Below, piece after piece: positions 12,523-23,567 of a stretch of 59,596 nt of DNA (positions within the stretch are counted from its first letter, which is position 1; the number at the start of each line of letters is the position of its first letter). A program made the position numbers and the translations under genes. Origin of the DNA: Conidiobolus incongruus B7586 (taxonomy: Eukaryota; Entomophthoromycota; Entomophthoromycetes; Entomophthorales; Conidiobolaceae); the NCBI GenBank assembly GCA_000697335.1, contig JNEM01013760.1:1-59596 (forward strand). Direction: 5' to 3'. The notes under the pieces are model-generated. The model ran no database searches and had not been told where the DNA came from. It worked only from the letters and a program-made list of their open reading frames with translations.

Positions 12523-13452
12523 ATGGCTAATAATAGTGATAATTATGATATTTTAGATAAATTAGGTTCTGGAACTTATGGTTCAGTTCACAAAGGGTTA
12601 AATAGGAGGACTAACCAAACGGTGGCGATTAAGGTAATTCAATCATCTTTGGAGGAGGGCGTCACTCCCACCACCATTCGAGAGGTATGTTTATTAAAAG
12701 CCCTCAACCATCCCAATATCATTCCTCTATACGAGGTGTATATCCATCAACAACAATTACATCTAGTTTTTCAGTATATGCAATTCGATTTGGAAAGGTA
12801 TATGAAACATCACAAATATCAAGATGGTCTCCCGAGTGAAGAGTGCAAAAAATTTATGTGGGAACTTGTCAACGGTGTTGATTATTTACATGAACGAAGG
12901 ATTATTCACAGAGATTTAAAACCTCAAAATCTTTTAATTGACAGTGATGGTACTTTGAAAATAGCGGACTTCGGTCTAGCTAGACCCTACGGCCTACCCC
13001 TCAACGAATATTCAACTCATGTTGCGACACAGTGGTATAGAGCACCTGATGTTTTATTGGGATCTACAAAATACACTACTTCAATTGACACCTGGGCACT
13101 AGGATGTATCATGGCTGAAATGTATACAGGCAAGCCGCTTTTCCCAGGAAGCACGGAGGAAGACCAACTGAATCTTATCTTTCAAATGTTTGGAACACCG
13201 AACGAAAGGACGTGGCCAGGGGTATCTAAATTACCCAAATTTAGATACGATTTTCCCCAATACAATTATCAGCCATTTCAAATACCAAACCTCTTCTTAG
13301 ATAATAATGGTCAAGATCTGTGCCAGAGAATGTTATTGTATGATCCTACCAAGCGATTTAATACAAAAAAGATATTAATGCATCCATACTTCAGAGAATT
13401 TAGATATCCTCAATTGGGCATCGATCGTCATAATTATTTCGAATATCAATGA
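12523..13452 (+). CDS. Pho85/CDK5-like cyclin-dependent kinase
   Basis: Intronless, 309 aa, a complete protein kinase with little beyond the kinase fold. Visible: glycine loop GSGTYG (15-20), ATP lysine K37, a cyclin-binding helix in which PSTAIRE has become TPTTIRE (48-54), catalytic HRDLKPQN (129-136, D131), DFG (149-151) and the T-loop leading to WYRAPD (171-176). The APDVLLGS...YTTSIDTWALGCIMAEM region and the GTPNE..WPGVSKLPKF stretch follow yeast Pho85 and animal CDK5, not Cdc28. Pho85 kinases with their cyclins control phosphate and nutrient responses, glycogen metabolism and polarity. The T-loop position just before VAT is S-T-H instead of the Cdc28-type phosphothreonine context, as expected for this branch. 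The divergent PTTIRE could mark a lineage-specific paralogue. Confidence 0.9.
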   Translation: MANNSDNYDILDKLGSGTYGSVHKGLNRRTNQTVAIKVIQSSLEEGVTPTTIREVCLLKALNHPNIIPLYEVYIHQQQLHLVFQYMQFDLERYMKHHKYQDGLPSEECKKFMWELVNGVDYLHERRIIHRDLKPQNLLIDSDGTLKIADFGLARPYGLPLNEYSTHVATQWYRAPDVLLGSTKYTTSIDTWALGCIMAEMYTGKPLFPGSTEEDQLNLIFQMFGTPNERTWPGVSKLPKFRYDFPQYNYQPFQIPNLFLDNNGQDLCQRMLLYDPTKRFNTKKILMHPYFREFRYPQLGIDRHNYFEYQ

Positions 13453-13764
13453 TCTAAATAATTATTTAATTTTATCATGTATTCAATAACTAAGTGATTA
13501 TAATTACTATATCGTCATTCAATACTTTTTAACAATATTTAGGATACCATACTCTCTATTTTTAGATCTCAGTGTTATGAAACAATACAAAGAGAATCTA
13601 AATTTTTGAATATTTTATGACAAATTCATAAAGTGTATCCATGCATGATTATTTTAGCAATATTTTGAAATCTGCAATTTTAACTACCAATAATTATCAA
13701 ATCAACAATAAAAATAAATAATTTATCTTAATATATTTTTATTGCTATTTAAATAAATAAATAT
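13453..13764. other. Short AT-rich gap between convergent genes
   Basis: Shared 3' flank of the kinase gene (plus) and the PPR gene (minus). Nothing else seen. Confidence 0.6.
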
Positions 13765-15393
13765 CTATTCTTCTTTAAATTGGCTTTCTACATATTGTCT
13801 TAACTTATCTGGAATAGAATAGCCAAACATATCCATCTCTTCCATCGCCATAAAGACTCTCTCGTCCTTCTCCATAGCACATTTGCGGATAATGGCATCG
13901 TAGCATTCCTTCGAAGGAACAATATCAACAGATTTCATCTCTTCTAACAGTGTAAAAGCTTCTTCATACGAGGACTGATTACATGCCAAATTGATAAGAT
14001 GTGTGTAAGTGGCTTCATCTGGTTTGATACCATCATTTTGCATTTGGGTGAAAAAAGCTTTGCATTTGTCTACTCGGTTACTCGACACTAAAGATTTAAT
14101 TACTGCGTTGTAGTAATGAATTTCAAGGGGACCATGTTGCTTTTTAGCAATATCGAATAATTGTAAACCAGATTCGAATTCATTCATTAGCAAATTACTT
14201 TCCATAACAAAGTAGATAAATTCCGAAGGTAATGTTGTTCCTGATTGCTGCTTATCCAAAATGTAACGAGTGGCTTCCAATAAGTCGTTATGGTTGTTTC
14301 TTAATTGACGGCGGAAGTAGACGAGAGAGTTCAATGAAGGCTTGATGTTTGCTTGAGCAGCCATGTTGAGAATTTGAATTCCTCTATCCCATTGCTTGGA
14401 TTTTAGGAAAGCTTCAATCAAAGGAATAAAATGATAGTCTTCACATGGGATTTTAAGTTCACTGAGAACTCTAAGCACAGAAGTAGCCAACTTGGCATTG
14501 CCCCATCTGGCGGCCGCACTGAGAACAATTTCTGTGAGGCCTTGATCAGGAAGGAGTCTCTGAACTTCAACAAGATGGTCCCAAGTCTCATAAGCGAGAT
14601 CATGCATATCCATATCAAGATACCCTCTGAGCAAGGTGAACAAATCAGTATGGTTGAATCTGTTCTTAGAGCTAAATGCTAATTTAGAAAATTTATTAAC
14701 CAACTCTACATCTCTAATTTGGAAAGCAATCTGAATAAGTGTAACATATATGCTGGGGATAATAAGGCTGTCATTAGATTTAATCTGATCAAATAAATTC
14801 AAAGCCAGCTCATAAGAGCCCACTTTAAAATAGTTCTTCAATGCCAAATCATAAGAACCAGAATTCAGTTCAATTCCATCTTCCTTAGCCAATTCAAAAA
14901 TAATTGAAGTCAAATGACCAGAATAAGGTGTATTAATACTCAATAAAATATTAATACAGGTAACATCAGGTTTCAAACCCATAGATTTCAACTCTTCGTA
15001 ATATTTCGAAGCTAATTCTATATCCTTTAAATTCCTTGCAGCTGATAATAAGCCATAATAAGTATTTAAATCGGGTTTGATGTTCTTTTCCTTAATCTTT
15101 TCACACAAAGTAAAAATTTGTTGAGCTGCCCATTTGGTAGTAATAGATGAAAAGTGGTCGATTTCTCTGTTATAAACGTTAATGGGACTGGCTTGATATG
15201 TTGAAAAGACTACTTCTTCTTTGAGTAAATTTGAAGTTGTTGAAAATGTTTTAATTGAATTATTAGAAATAGCTTTTGTTTTAGATAATTTAAATCCTAT
15301 AAAAAATATTTAATGTTTAGCATTAGAATATTATGTTTATTTTATTTCATTACTTAATAATAGAGATCGATTCCTATAAATTGATTGTATCAT
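13765..15393 (-). CDS. Mitochondrial pentatricopeptide repeat (PPR) protein
   Basis: Two exons, complement(13765..15296, 15354..15393), giving 523 aa. Exon 1 is only 40 nt: ATG plus 12 codons plus one base. The phase-1 join (A + GA = Arg) reads directly into exon 2. The N-terminus (MIQSIYRNRSLLLR, then Lys/Ser/Thr-rich) is an arginine-rich, acid-free mitochondrial targeting sequence. From about residue 85 the protein is a string of helical-pair repeats of about 35 residues, with PPR signatures such as TYYGLLSAARN...YEELKSMGLKPD and YNAVIKSLVSSNRV...MQNDGIKPDEATYTHLI. PPR proteins bind single-stranded RNA in organelles and act in processing, stability or translation. A fungal Ccm1/Ppr-type role is possible, but no specific orthologue was recognised. 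The gene is transcribed divergently from the peroxidase gene. Confidence 0.9.
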
Positions 15394-16769
15394 TTTAATA
15401 TTATTAATGTTATTTTATCACTTAATTTTATTGATTATATGGGAGAATAGGTAAATTTATTTATTTTTTATCATTACTGAATTTAACTGAATGGGCTTAT
15501 TATTGAGATTATGGGATTTTAACAAAATTTTCCAATAGACCAATAATGATATTAAAATAAAAATTAATTGTATAGGTAATTAATCCAAATTCAATAATTG
15601 ATCTTTGTTAAGAATATAAAAATATATAAAATAATGGAAATATTATATTGAATCAATGATATTTGATATAATTCAAGATAAAATTACCTATGTTGAAATT
15701 TCTTTTTCTAATATTAAAATTGTTTAAAAATGTTAAAATCAAAATAAAGTCTTAAGAATAATTAATTAATCATAAATCAATAAATATATACTTTAATAGT
15801 ATTAACTATATTACCAAATTGAAAAATAATGATGAACATTTTGAATTTTAATATAAAATTGTTTAAAATTATTCATGAAAATACATAATGATTGATATAG
15901 TGATAGTATTTGTAAGCAAGTTGGTATGATATTAAAATAGTTATAATATTTTTATTATATCATTTCATTCTAAAACTTGATTGATTTGCAAAATTGAACC
16001 TTCAACGATTTAATTACTGTTCACAATCTGAAATATATACCAAATAGTATAGTTGTTTAGCAATTTGCCAATTCGGCAGAATTATCGGGTGTTTAAAACT
16101 ATTAGTAAAAGTACCATACTATCATTTTAAATTGGAGAATTTAGATTAAAAATTCTAAAGAAATATGAACAAATGATGGATGAAATGAATCGATACTTTT
16201 TTCCTAATTAGGATATATCCGAAATGGATTATTCGCGAAATGAATACAAAGAAAAGCGAAATTTCAGTTATTAGTAATTCAAAATAATTCAGCATTGAAT
16301 TTTTTATCAGTATATATTTTGATAATGCTATAATTTTAATATTTGAGATTTTCTATATTGTTGAGGCTTTCCAGAAAGTTATATTATTACTTGAAAGTAA
16401 TATCTGGTTTATTTTTATTTTGATGAGAATACCGAAGGAAAGCGGGTATTAATTAATTTTAGTAAGTTAAGTGATATAAAAGTGTATATTAATTTAATAT
16501 TATCAACAATTTTGAATAATGTATCTGTTAATTATGATAATTATTAAGTCGAATCTATTTAACCATAAGATATTTTGGGTTTAGTATTTTTATTATATTA
16601 ATAGAGTTGGGAATAATTTGTAATTTAAATTCAGTTGCTATATTTTTACTCCACAATAATATTAATCAAATTTATTGTTTTGAGTGGTTGGATCAAGCTA
16701 AAATTATATTATAAGTGATATTTCTATGCTTATTCAGTGTTAACAATTGACACTAAATTTGGTAACTAT

Positions 16770-16778
16770 ATGACGTAA
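16770..16778 (+). promoter_or_regulatory. Atf1/CREB-like site upstream of the peroxidase
   Basis: ATGACGTAA contains both TGACGTAA and ATGACGT, the core recognised by fungal Atf1/Pcr1-type bZIP factors. It lies 133 bp before the ATG of the glutathione peroxidase gene and 62 bp before its TATA box. Peroxidase genes are classic Atf1/stress-MAPK targets in fission yeast. The site is seen directly; its use is inferred. Confidence 0.4.
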
Positions 16779-16840
16779 TTTGTAAAATTTAATCGATTTA
16801 AAATTCAGACGAAATGTCGGAATAGTAGTAATTGGTTGAG

Positions 16841-16849
16841 TATAAATAG
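16841..16849 (+). promoter_or_regulatory. TATA box of the peroxidase gene
   Basis: TATAAATAG lies 62 bp upstream of the start codon at 16903. Confidence 0.5.
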
Positions 16850-16902
16850 GCAAATGATCTCATTTGATCGAGGTATTGCTTCTAAATATTAAATTTTAAA
16901 AA

Positions 16903-17556
16903 ATGCCCTCATTCTACGATTTCAAAGTTAAAGATAAAGCTGACCAAGATCACGACTTATCCCAATATAAGGGAAAGGTACTCCCATATTTATAATAACA
17001 ATTATCACTTTATTCATTATGTAAATAGGTTGTTCTCGTTGTTAACACTGCATCCAAATGTGGCTTTACTCCCCAATTTGATGGTTTGGAAAAGCTCTAC
17101 CAAAAGTACAAGGAAAAGAACTTTGTTATCCTAGGCTTTCCCTGTAATCAATTTGGAAGTCAAGATCCTGGCACTCAAGACGAAATTGAGAATTTCTGTA
17201 GAGCCAACTATGGAGTTACCTTCCCTATTATGAAAAAAATGTAAGTCTTTTACTCTTCCTCAAATAATCATACTAATATAAATTTATTTTTAGTGAAGTC
17301 AACGGAGACAAAGCTGACCCATTGTGGGAATACTTAAAAGCTGAAAGACCTGGTATTATGGGTTTAAAGAGAATCAAATGGAATTTTGAGGTGATATTTA
17401 GTCTCTGGTATATATTTAATGATTATCTAACTTACAATATTATAGAAATTCTTAATTGATGGTAAGGGAAATGTCCATGCTAGATACGCCAGTATTACTA
17501 CTCCCCAAAGCATTGAAGCCGACATTGAAAAATTGCTCAATGAAACTGCTAATTAA
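16903..17556 (+). CDS. Glutathione peroxidase / Hyr1-type thiol peroxidase
   Basis: Four exons, join(16903..16977, 17029..17240, 17294..17390, 17446..17556), 164 aa, the usual length for fungal Gpx. It reduces peroxides in the cytosol or mitochondria, using thioredoxin in most fungi despite its name. The catalytic cysteine C36 sits in [11 protein letters not shown]. The resolving cysteine is C82, and Q70 in the FGSQDPG stretch is retained, the same numbering as yeast Hyr1/Gpx3. The tryptophan of KWNFE completes the active site. Cysteine replaces the selenocysteine of animal enzymes, so no recoding is needed. The last intron falls exactly after the KWNFE motif. The upstream TGACGTAA site suggests oxidative-stress control. 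The C-terminal [10 protein letters not shown] has no targeting signal. Confidence 0.96.
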
Positions 17557-18248
17557 ATTTATATAATATCATTATATTTAAATGAAAATAAATTGTTATA
17601 TATGTATATCTTAAACAATGAAATCTAAATTCCATTTCATTTCACTCAATACTAATCTATAGACAGCATTTATCAAGTATTTTTACATAATATTTCGCCA
17701 TCAAACATTACTAAATACACATATCCATTCTTTTCGATTAGAAATTAGAACCATATAACAATATTTGGCTAAATCACAATCGATAAAATAGAATATCATA
17801 TCTTATATTTATACTATCTTTTTCTTTTTTGCTTTATTCTCATTTTTTCATCTTAAACTAGTTATTTGGATTTGAAACAGATTTTTTATCTCTTTAATTT
17901 GATAAAGTTAATCCTGGTTCGGATATAAAATTGATGATCTATACAGTCAAACTTGAATGCATCAATTTATTTATTCACCTCCCTTAGTTCAAACTCATCA
18001 ATCTCTATTTTATTCTATATTTTTAGAGATAATATTGAGCCAAATCAATATTCTGATGTTTTCATCACTTTGAAAATTTTGTATTTAACCTATTTAGGCT
18101 AACAGAAAAAATATATAGGCATTATTCTCATAAATAATGGAGAAAATCTTTAAATCAATGCCTTGCCAATGGAAGACTTTAATTAGCTAAATGGCCAAAA
18201 ATATACAATGATTATACTATACAAATGCAGCTCGAATCTACTAAAAAT

Positions 18249-18289
<41 letters not shown>

Positions 18290-18597
18290 AATAATTGATG
18301 AATGTTATAATACCATTGAGCTAAATTCATTTTGGATTATAAATAATATACTAAGCTATTTTAATTATTAATATTTATTGCTGCTATTTATTTATTGATC
18401 ATATAATTTAATAAATGATGGATAGATTAATCAAATTTCAAATATATATTACCTTGTTTTTAGTCAATTACATCAGAATATTTTGGTAATTATCGATAAT
18501 ACACATCCCATAAATATATCATAATTATATATATAATAAACTGAATAAGTAAGAATGATATCGATCAATTTAAAATCCCTAATAATTCATACATTTG
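17557..18597. other. AT-rich intergenic DNA
   Basis: No gene seen in about 1 kb. It contains a 16-unit AT microsatellite at 18255-18286. Confidence 0.6.
18255..18286. repeat. (AT)16 microsatellite
   Basis: An uninterrupted 32-nt run of AT dinucleotides in the intergenic DNA upstream of the LisH-WD40 gene. Confidence 0.9.
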
Positions 18598-19881
18598 ATG
18601 AGTAAGCTAACACCAAACAACTTTAGACTAACTCATGATTTAGTTGCCCAGTTTTTAGCTATTAATGGGTATGAAAAAGCCTTAGACAATTTTATTTTGG
18701 AAGGAGGTGATTTTATGACTCTCACCAGGGAAGAATGCTTCGAAACTAAACATAGTCACTGGAAACCATTGACTGAAATTGTCACTGAATATCAATCTAC
18801 AGAACACAGAAATAATAATAAAGAATTGAATGTTACTCAGTTGGTGTTTAAAGAAGATTTGGTTCCTACCAATTATAATGATCTATCCGATTCTAAATCA
18901 TTTGAATTAGTCAACGAACTGGAATTTTTACATTCTAATAATGTATTATCTACACTTATTCTTCCAAATTGGGAGGTTTCTGATGAGTGTACCTATTTGA
19001 TCGCTAGCTCTTCAGCCGATAAGACTGTAAAATTGAGTCAATTGGATCATCCCAATGCCTGGGTATCTACCCTTGAACTCAATCACAAAGGAGGTTCGGT
19101 ACTTAACATGACTTATCATCCACAGTTCAACCACATCTTGGCATCGTGCTCAATGGATGGAACAGTTTGTTTGACTGATTTGAGAGACCAAACCAATTTA
19201 TACACATTCCAACACCATACCAAATTCGTTCCCATCTGTCTTTTTAACTCGAAGGGAGACTACTTTATCTCAGCGGGTTATGACGGAAAGTTGAATATTT
19301 ACAAACAGACAAATTCTCAAGAAGCTGATCAATCACCTCAATATGATTTACACCATACTCATACTTTTGCAACAAGAGTTGAATGTTGTACATTTATTCC
19401 TGACACCAATATATTAATCCTTGGATTGTTGCAGTACAACTATTTGATCTACTTTAATTGTGACTCCTTTGAAATGAAGCAATACAATATGAATAGAAAT
19501 GGAGATGACTTTGTATCATTCAGCCCATCATGCATTTCAATCTCGCCTACTGGACCCTATGTTTTGGTTTCAACTAATCATTCATCTGGTCGTATGATCC
19601 TCTTTGAGTTGAACTCAACCAATCAACTCAATAACTACTATCTAGGGTCCTGCGACGAATTCGCTCTACCTAAGCACATTTGGCATCCTTCGGGACGCTT
19701 CATTTTCGGAACGACTGGAGATCAACAAATTCGTATATTAGATATTGTCACTGGGGATATTAAATGCACTGTCCCAATGCATACCAATCTAGTCAGAAGC
19801 TTTGATTTCAATATTGATAATGATTGTCTAGTATCTGGAGGGTTTGATCAAAAGGTTAAAGTCTGGAAACTATTCCAATAA
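18598..19881 (+). CDS. LisH-WD40 repeat protein of unknown function
   Basis: Intronless, 427 aa. The ATG at 18598 is used; the triplet before it is TTG. An N-terminal LisH motif (roughly residues 6-37, RLTHDLVAQFLAINGYEKAL) should dimerise. It is followed by a linker, then six or seven WD40-type blades, with readable units at LIASSSADKTVKLSQLD, ILASCSMDGTVCLTDLR, FISAGYDGKLNIYKQ, a degenerate middle set, RFIFGTTGDQQIRILDI and CLVSGGFDQKVKVWKL at the C-terminus. Such proteins are scaffolds for E3 ligases or nuclear complexes. I did not recognise a specific orthologue and assign no pathway. It stands on the plus strand between the peroxidase gene and a convergent wall-protein gene. Confidence 0.85.
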   Translation: MSKLTPNNFRLTHDLVAQFLAINGYEKALDNFILEGGDFMTLTREECFETKHSHWKPLTEIVTEYQSTEHRNNNKELNVTQLVFKEDLVPTNYNDLSDSKSFELVNELEFLHSNNVLSTLILPNWEVSDECTYLIASSSADKTVKLSQLDHPNAWVSTLELNHKGGSVLNMTYHPQFNHILASCSMDGTVCLTDLRDQTNLYTFQHHTKFVPICLFNSKGDYFISAGYDGKLNIYKQTNSQEADQSPQYDLHHTHTFATRVECCTFIPDTNILILGLLQYNYLIYFNCDSFEMKQYNMNRNGDDFVSFSPSCISISPTGPYVLVSTNHSSGRMILFELNSTNQLNNYYLGSCDEFALPKHIWHPSGRFIFGTTGDQQIRILDIVTGDIKCTVPMHTNLVRSFDFNIDNDCLVSGGFDQKVKVWKLFQ

Positions 19882-20489
19882 TTAATAAATATCGATATTT
19901 AACTTCTTACAGTATCACATGATATCAAAATATTTTCTAGCCAATTTCAGTCAAACTCAATGAATAGTTACTTTCTTAACTTTTAGTACTTGCTATGTAA
20001 AAATAACTATCAATGAAGATGAAATCTTTGAAAATAATTATATTTTTATAGTTAGGAATAATATCAATTGATAAAAATAGACAAAAAATATAAATGATAT
20101 TAATAGATTGAATTTCTCAAATATAGTCAAAAATAGATTATACTATCTTTAGTATATACCAATATATCTGATAAAAATTTAAAACAATACTATATATGTA
20201 TATTTTGAAATGCACAGGAATCTGGCCAATCAAATAAATATAAAATGTAATGAGCAATTAGTAAAAAGTGCGAAAAAAATGACCACATTATTCTATACTA
20301 ACAAAAAATGATCATTCACCATATATTGATTAAATTTAACAATTTTTGATTGAAATAATATCACTATTTCAGATTTAATCATCGTTATGATTATAATATA
20401 CTCTAATTTAAAAAGAAAAATTCTAATTTTAACAAATTGAATTGTGAATTTAAATAGTATCATCTGTATTAAAGTTGATTGGATTAAGT
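19882..20489. other. AT-rich gap between convergent genes
   Basis: About 600 bp with no gene; 3' flanks of the WD40 gene and the wall-protein gene. Confidence 0.6.
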
Positions 20490-20701
20490 TTATATTAAAT
20501 AATAAATTAAAGAACCAATACAGGCAATCAGTGTATATTGGAATGAGTTAAAGTTTTTGATTGCATTGGATGATTGTACATGGTTATCTTTAGGGTCGTA
20601 GTTGTGATATACCAACACTGCTGTTTGAGGAGTTGTATCGTTGACTGGATAATTATTGCTGGTATCTGATGGAACGGGGCTGGTAGTAGTGGAAGATTCA
20701 A

Positions 20702-20743
<42 letters not shown>

Positions 20744-21107
20744 ATTCAGTGGTAGTGGTAAAATCGGTAGTGGTTTTGGTGATATAATGGGCAGCATCAG
20801 TAGTAGTGGTAGAATCAACTGAATCGGTTGTAGTAGGGATGATAGTGGTGGTTTCAGAGGGCAATTCAATTGATTTATCTTGAGTAGTAGGTAAAACAGG
20901 ATATCCTGATGTCATATGTTTAGTAGTTTCTTTTTCTTCGTATTGAATGGTGGTGAAGGATGACGTTGGTTGAGTACCATAACTGGTTTCGGTACTCACA
21001 GATTGATGATAGCGACTGCGACATTTTTTGGGATGACTAGGATGGCCCCAGGCCAAACCAACAATAAATAATAGAATGATATAAAAATGAGCTTTATTAA
21101 ATATCAT
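20490..21107 (-). CDS. Thr-rich GPI-type cell-wall or surface protein
   Basis: Intronless, 205 aa. The N-terminus has a basic residue, a hydrophobic core (FYIILLFIVGLAW) and a likely signal-peptidase site after GLAWG. The mature part is Ser/Thr/Pro-rich, expected to be heavily O-mannosylated, with an uninterrupted stretch of threonines around residues 122-135 coded by a trinucleotide repeat. The C-terminus shows the GPI pattern: small residues (SSNA), a short polar spacer, then a hydrophobic tail (TLIACIGSLIYYLI) ending at the stop. It is probably attached to the plasma membrane or wall as a short stalk-like mannoprotein. No enzyme domain is present. A TATAAAAA box lies about 50 bp upstream. 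The Thr tract should vary in length between strains. Confidence 0.8.
20702..20743. repeat. (TAG)14 coding trinucleotide repeat
   Basis: Fourteen TAG units on the plus strand. On the minus strand they read as ACT-type threonine codons inside the wall-protein gene, so slippage changes the Thr tract without shifting the frame. Confidence 0.9.
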
Positions 21108-21155
21108 ATTAATTAATGAAGAACGATCAAACAGTTAATGATGTGAAAGATTGCG

Positions 21156-21163
21156 TTTTTATA
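21156..21163 (-). promoter_or_regulatory. TATA box of the wall-protein gene
   Basis: Minus-strand TATAAAAA lies about 50 bp upstream of the start codon at 21107. Confidence 0.5.
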
Positions 21164-23567
21164 TCAAATGTGGAATTGATAAACATGTCAAATTAAGATT
21201 GTACCACCATATATATACGCCAATGCTTTTACAAGTCCAGTCAAAACCAGTAAGCTGCTCACCTCAGCTACAATCTATATTATTTATGAAAATTGATATC
21301 ATTGTTTTAACATTCTTAACAATTAATATAAGTGGATAATACAGTTGTGAATTAACAATATCGATTAAATATTAAATCACGAAAACAAAAACAATACTAT
21401 AAATAGAGTAACTAGATTGTTTGAACATTCGAAAAAGAATATATTTAGCAGTTGTAAATATGATTTATACCTACTCGAATATATAAATTAAATCATATAA
21501 ATAAAATAATTTTATATTGACAAATTTTCATATTAACTAGAAAATTTTGAGATATTGTTAAATTTTTTTACCTTGAAATGTTTTACATAATGGAGGTGCA
21601 TGATATCATTTTTAAAATTTAATTAATCTATTATTTAATAATGTTGACTTTGAGAATTCTGTAATATGATTTGTTAATAGTAAAGTATTTTTGTTAAAAT
21701 TTAATATTACTATATACTTGAATATATGAATATTAATTTAAATGAAATAATTCTATTTCAGTTAGTATCGTTTTGGATCTTGCATCCAAAGTTTACATTT
21801 GCATTTTAAATTAGATTTATTCTTGAATGTCGATATATTATTATTATTATTAATGAGTAGCATTAAAAATGATTGAATTGATTCAAAAAAGCTGCATAAT
21901 ATATATTGCTATAAGCGATAATCACGAAATATTCATATTTAAAAAATTTGATTATAAAAGAATGATATATTATACTTAATATTGAAAAGTAACGACGAAT
22001 ATGATTCAATATAAATTCAAATTTAGAAAATTCAATGGAAAGAACTATATCAAGTGATTGAAATTAAATTATTTATATTTAATAAAATTATAAAACATGG
22101 AATATTTAAGTATTGGAATATAATAAAGAATATTGACCCCTAATAATATATATTATATTATTTAAGTAATTAAAATTCCAACAATTTTAATTTTTTTCAA
22201 CAAATTTCATATGACGAATATTCACGAATTTAAAATAATTTAAATTGTAGTTAAATTTTGAGATAGACAATTAAAATTCATACAAGGTGTCATCATTATT
22301 TGGACACCAATTCGTGAAATAAGACTGTGTGGTTATTCATGTTAGGAATTTTAGTCAGGAATTTTCTCATCTAACATGAATTTCAAATAAATCATTCAAT
22401 AATTCAATATTTATTATGACATAATTATTTATGATTTTGAGTTATACACTGAAAATTCCATAATCATTATTGTATATATATTTTAAATGGGATTCAAAGC
22501 ATGATTCAAGTAAAATAAAAAATCACATTAAATTTGTTAAATTTTTGATAGGTTGTCTTATAAAAATTGTTTAATTATAATTTATTAATTCATCAATATA
22601 AATCATAATTGCTAGTATATATTAAATGTTATTTTAATATCAGATCGCATAGTCCAGTTGATATAGGATTATTTTTTAAATTAAACAATACTACTCAAAG
22701 GCTACAAAATTGAAATATTTATCAATATTGTCTGAACTTAATTTTATTAATATATCTAATTCTAGTCTATGCAATTTTATTTACACTTAATGCATGAAAC
22801 TTCAAAAATTCGTAAATATTACAAATGAATAATTGAAATATATATATATTATTTCAAAATGATATCAGTGATACTATCATTGTATTAAATATTTTGTCAC
22901 TGGTCCGGTAATAAGTAAAGCACTTAATATATTCCAAATGTAACTTTCATTATCTTGCTCTACAATATCATATTACAGTATATCTTATTATGACTTGAAC
23001 CTTATGTTGAACTCAGCTTACTATTTGGAATATAGCAATAAGATATAATTGTAATATCAAATAGAGTTAAAAAATCTAGTTTAACAAATCTGAAGAGAAT
23101 TCGAAACTGTTATGCTATATTAACAAAATAATATTATATATTCAGGGAAAACTGAGGTTTACAAAAGATAATGTATAATAAAACTTTGGTTATATTATAA
23201 ATTAGATTGGTATACCAATTATTTAACAGTTCATTTAAACCAAGATTGATTATATAATAAGTTTTCTTTTCACTTTGATATAATATATTGAATTAATACA
23301 GTTAGCATCGATATAATATTTTAGTTGGATTATTTTTTTGAGAATCACATTATTTATAAAAATTTCACTAATTGTCAAAAAACTAGAAAATATCCTGAAA
23401 AATGTTGATTACTGATATCCAAAATTAGTATACCTTAAGTCTATATCTTAATCATAGAATTTGTAAAATTACTAGGATATTGTGAATAATGATTTTATTA
23501 AGTTAAATATAATATAGATTTAATGATGATATATGATGATAAAAATACAATGTAATGGTATTATTAT
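21164..23567. other. AT-rich intergenic DNA, 2.4 kb
   Basis: No supported gene, RNA or element. An open frame at 21151-21339 has no recognisable protein character and overlaps the promoter of the wall-protein gene. Confidence 0.55.

Larger units (their letters stand above)
15394..16902. other. Divergent promoter region between PPR and peroxidase genes
   Basis: About 1.5 kb of AT-rich DNA with no gene. It holds the promoters of the two flanking genes, including the Atf-like site and TATA box listed separately. Confidence 0.6.

Noticed and set aside
21151-21339. 62-codon plus-strand frame
   Set aside because: Overlaps the promoter of the wall-protein gene on the other strand and resembles no protein.
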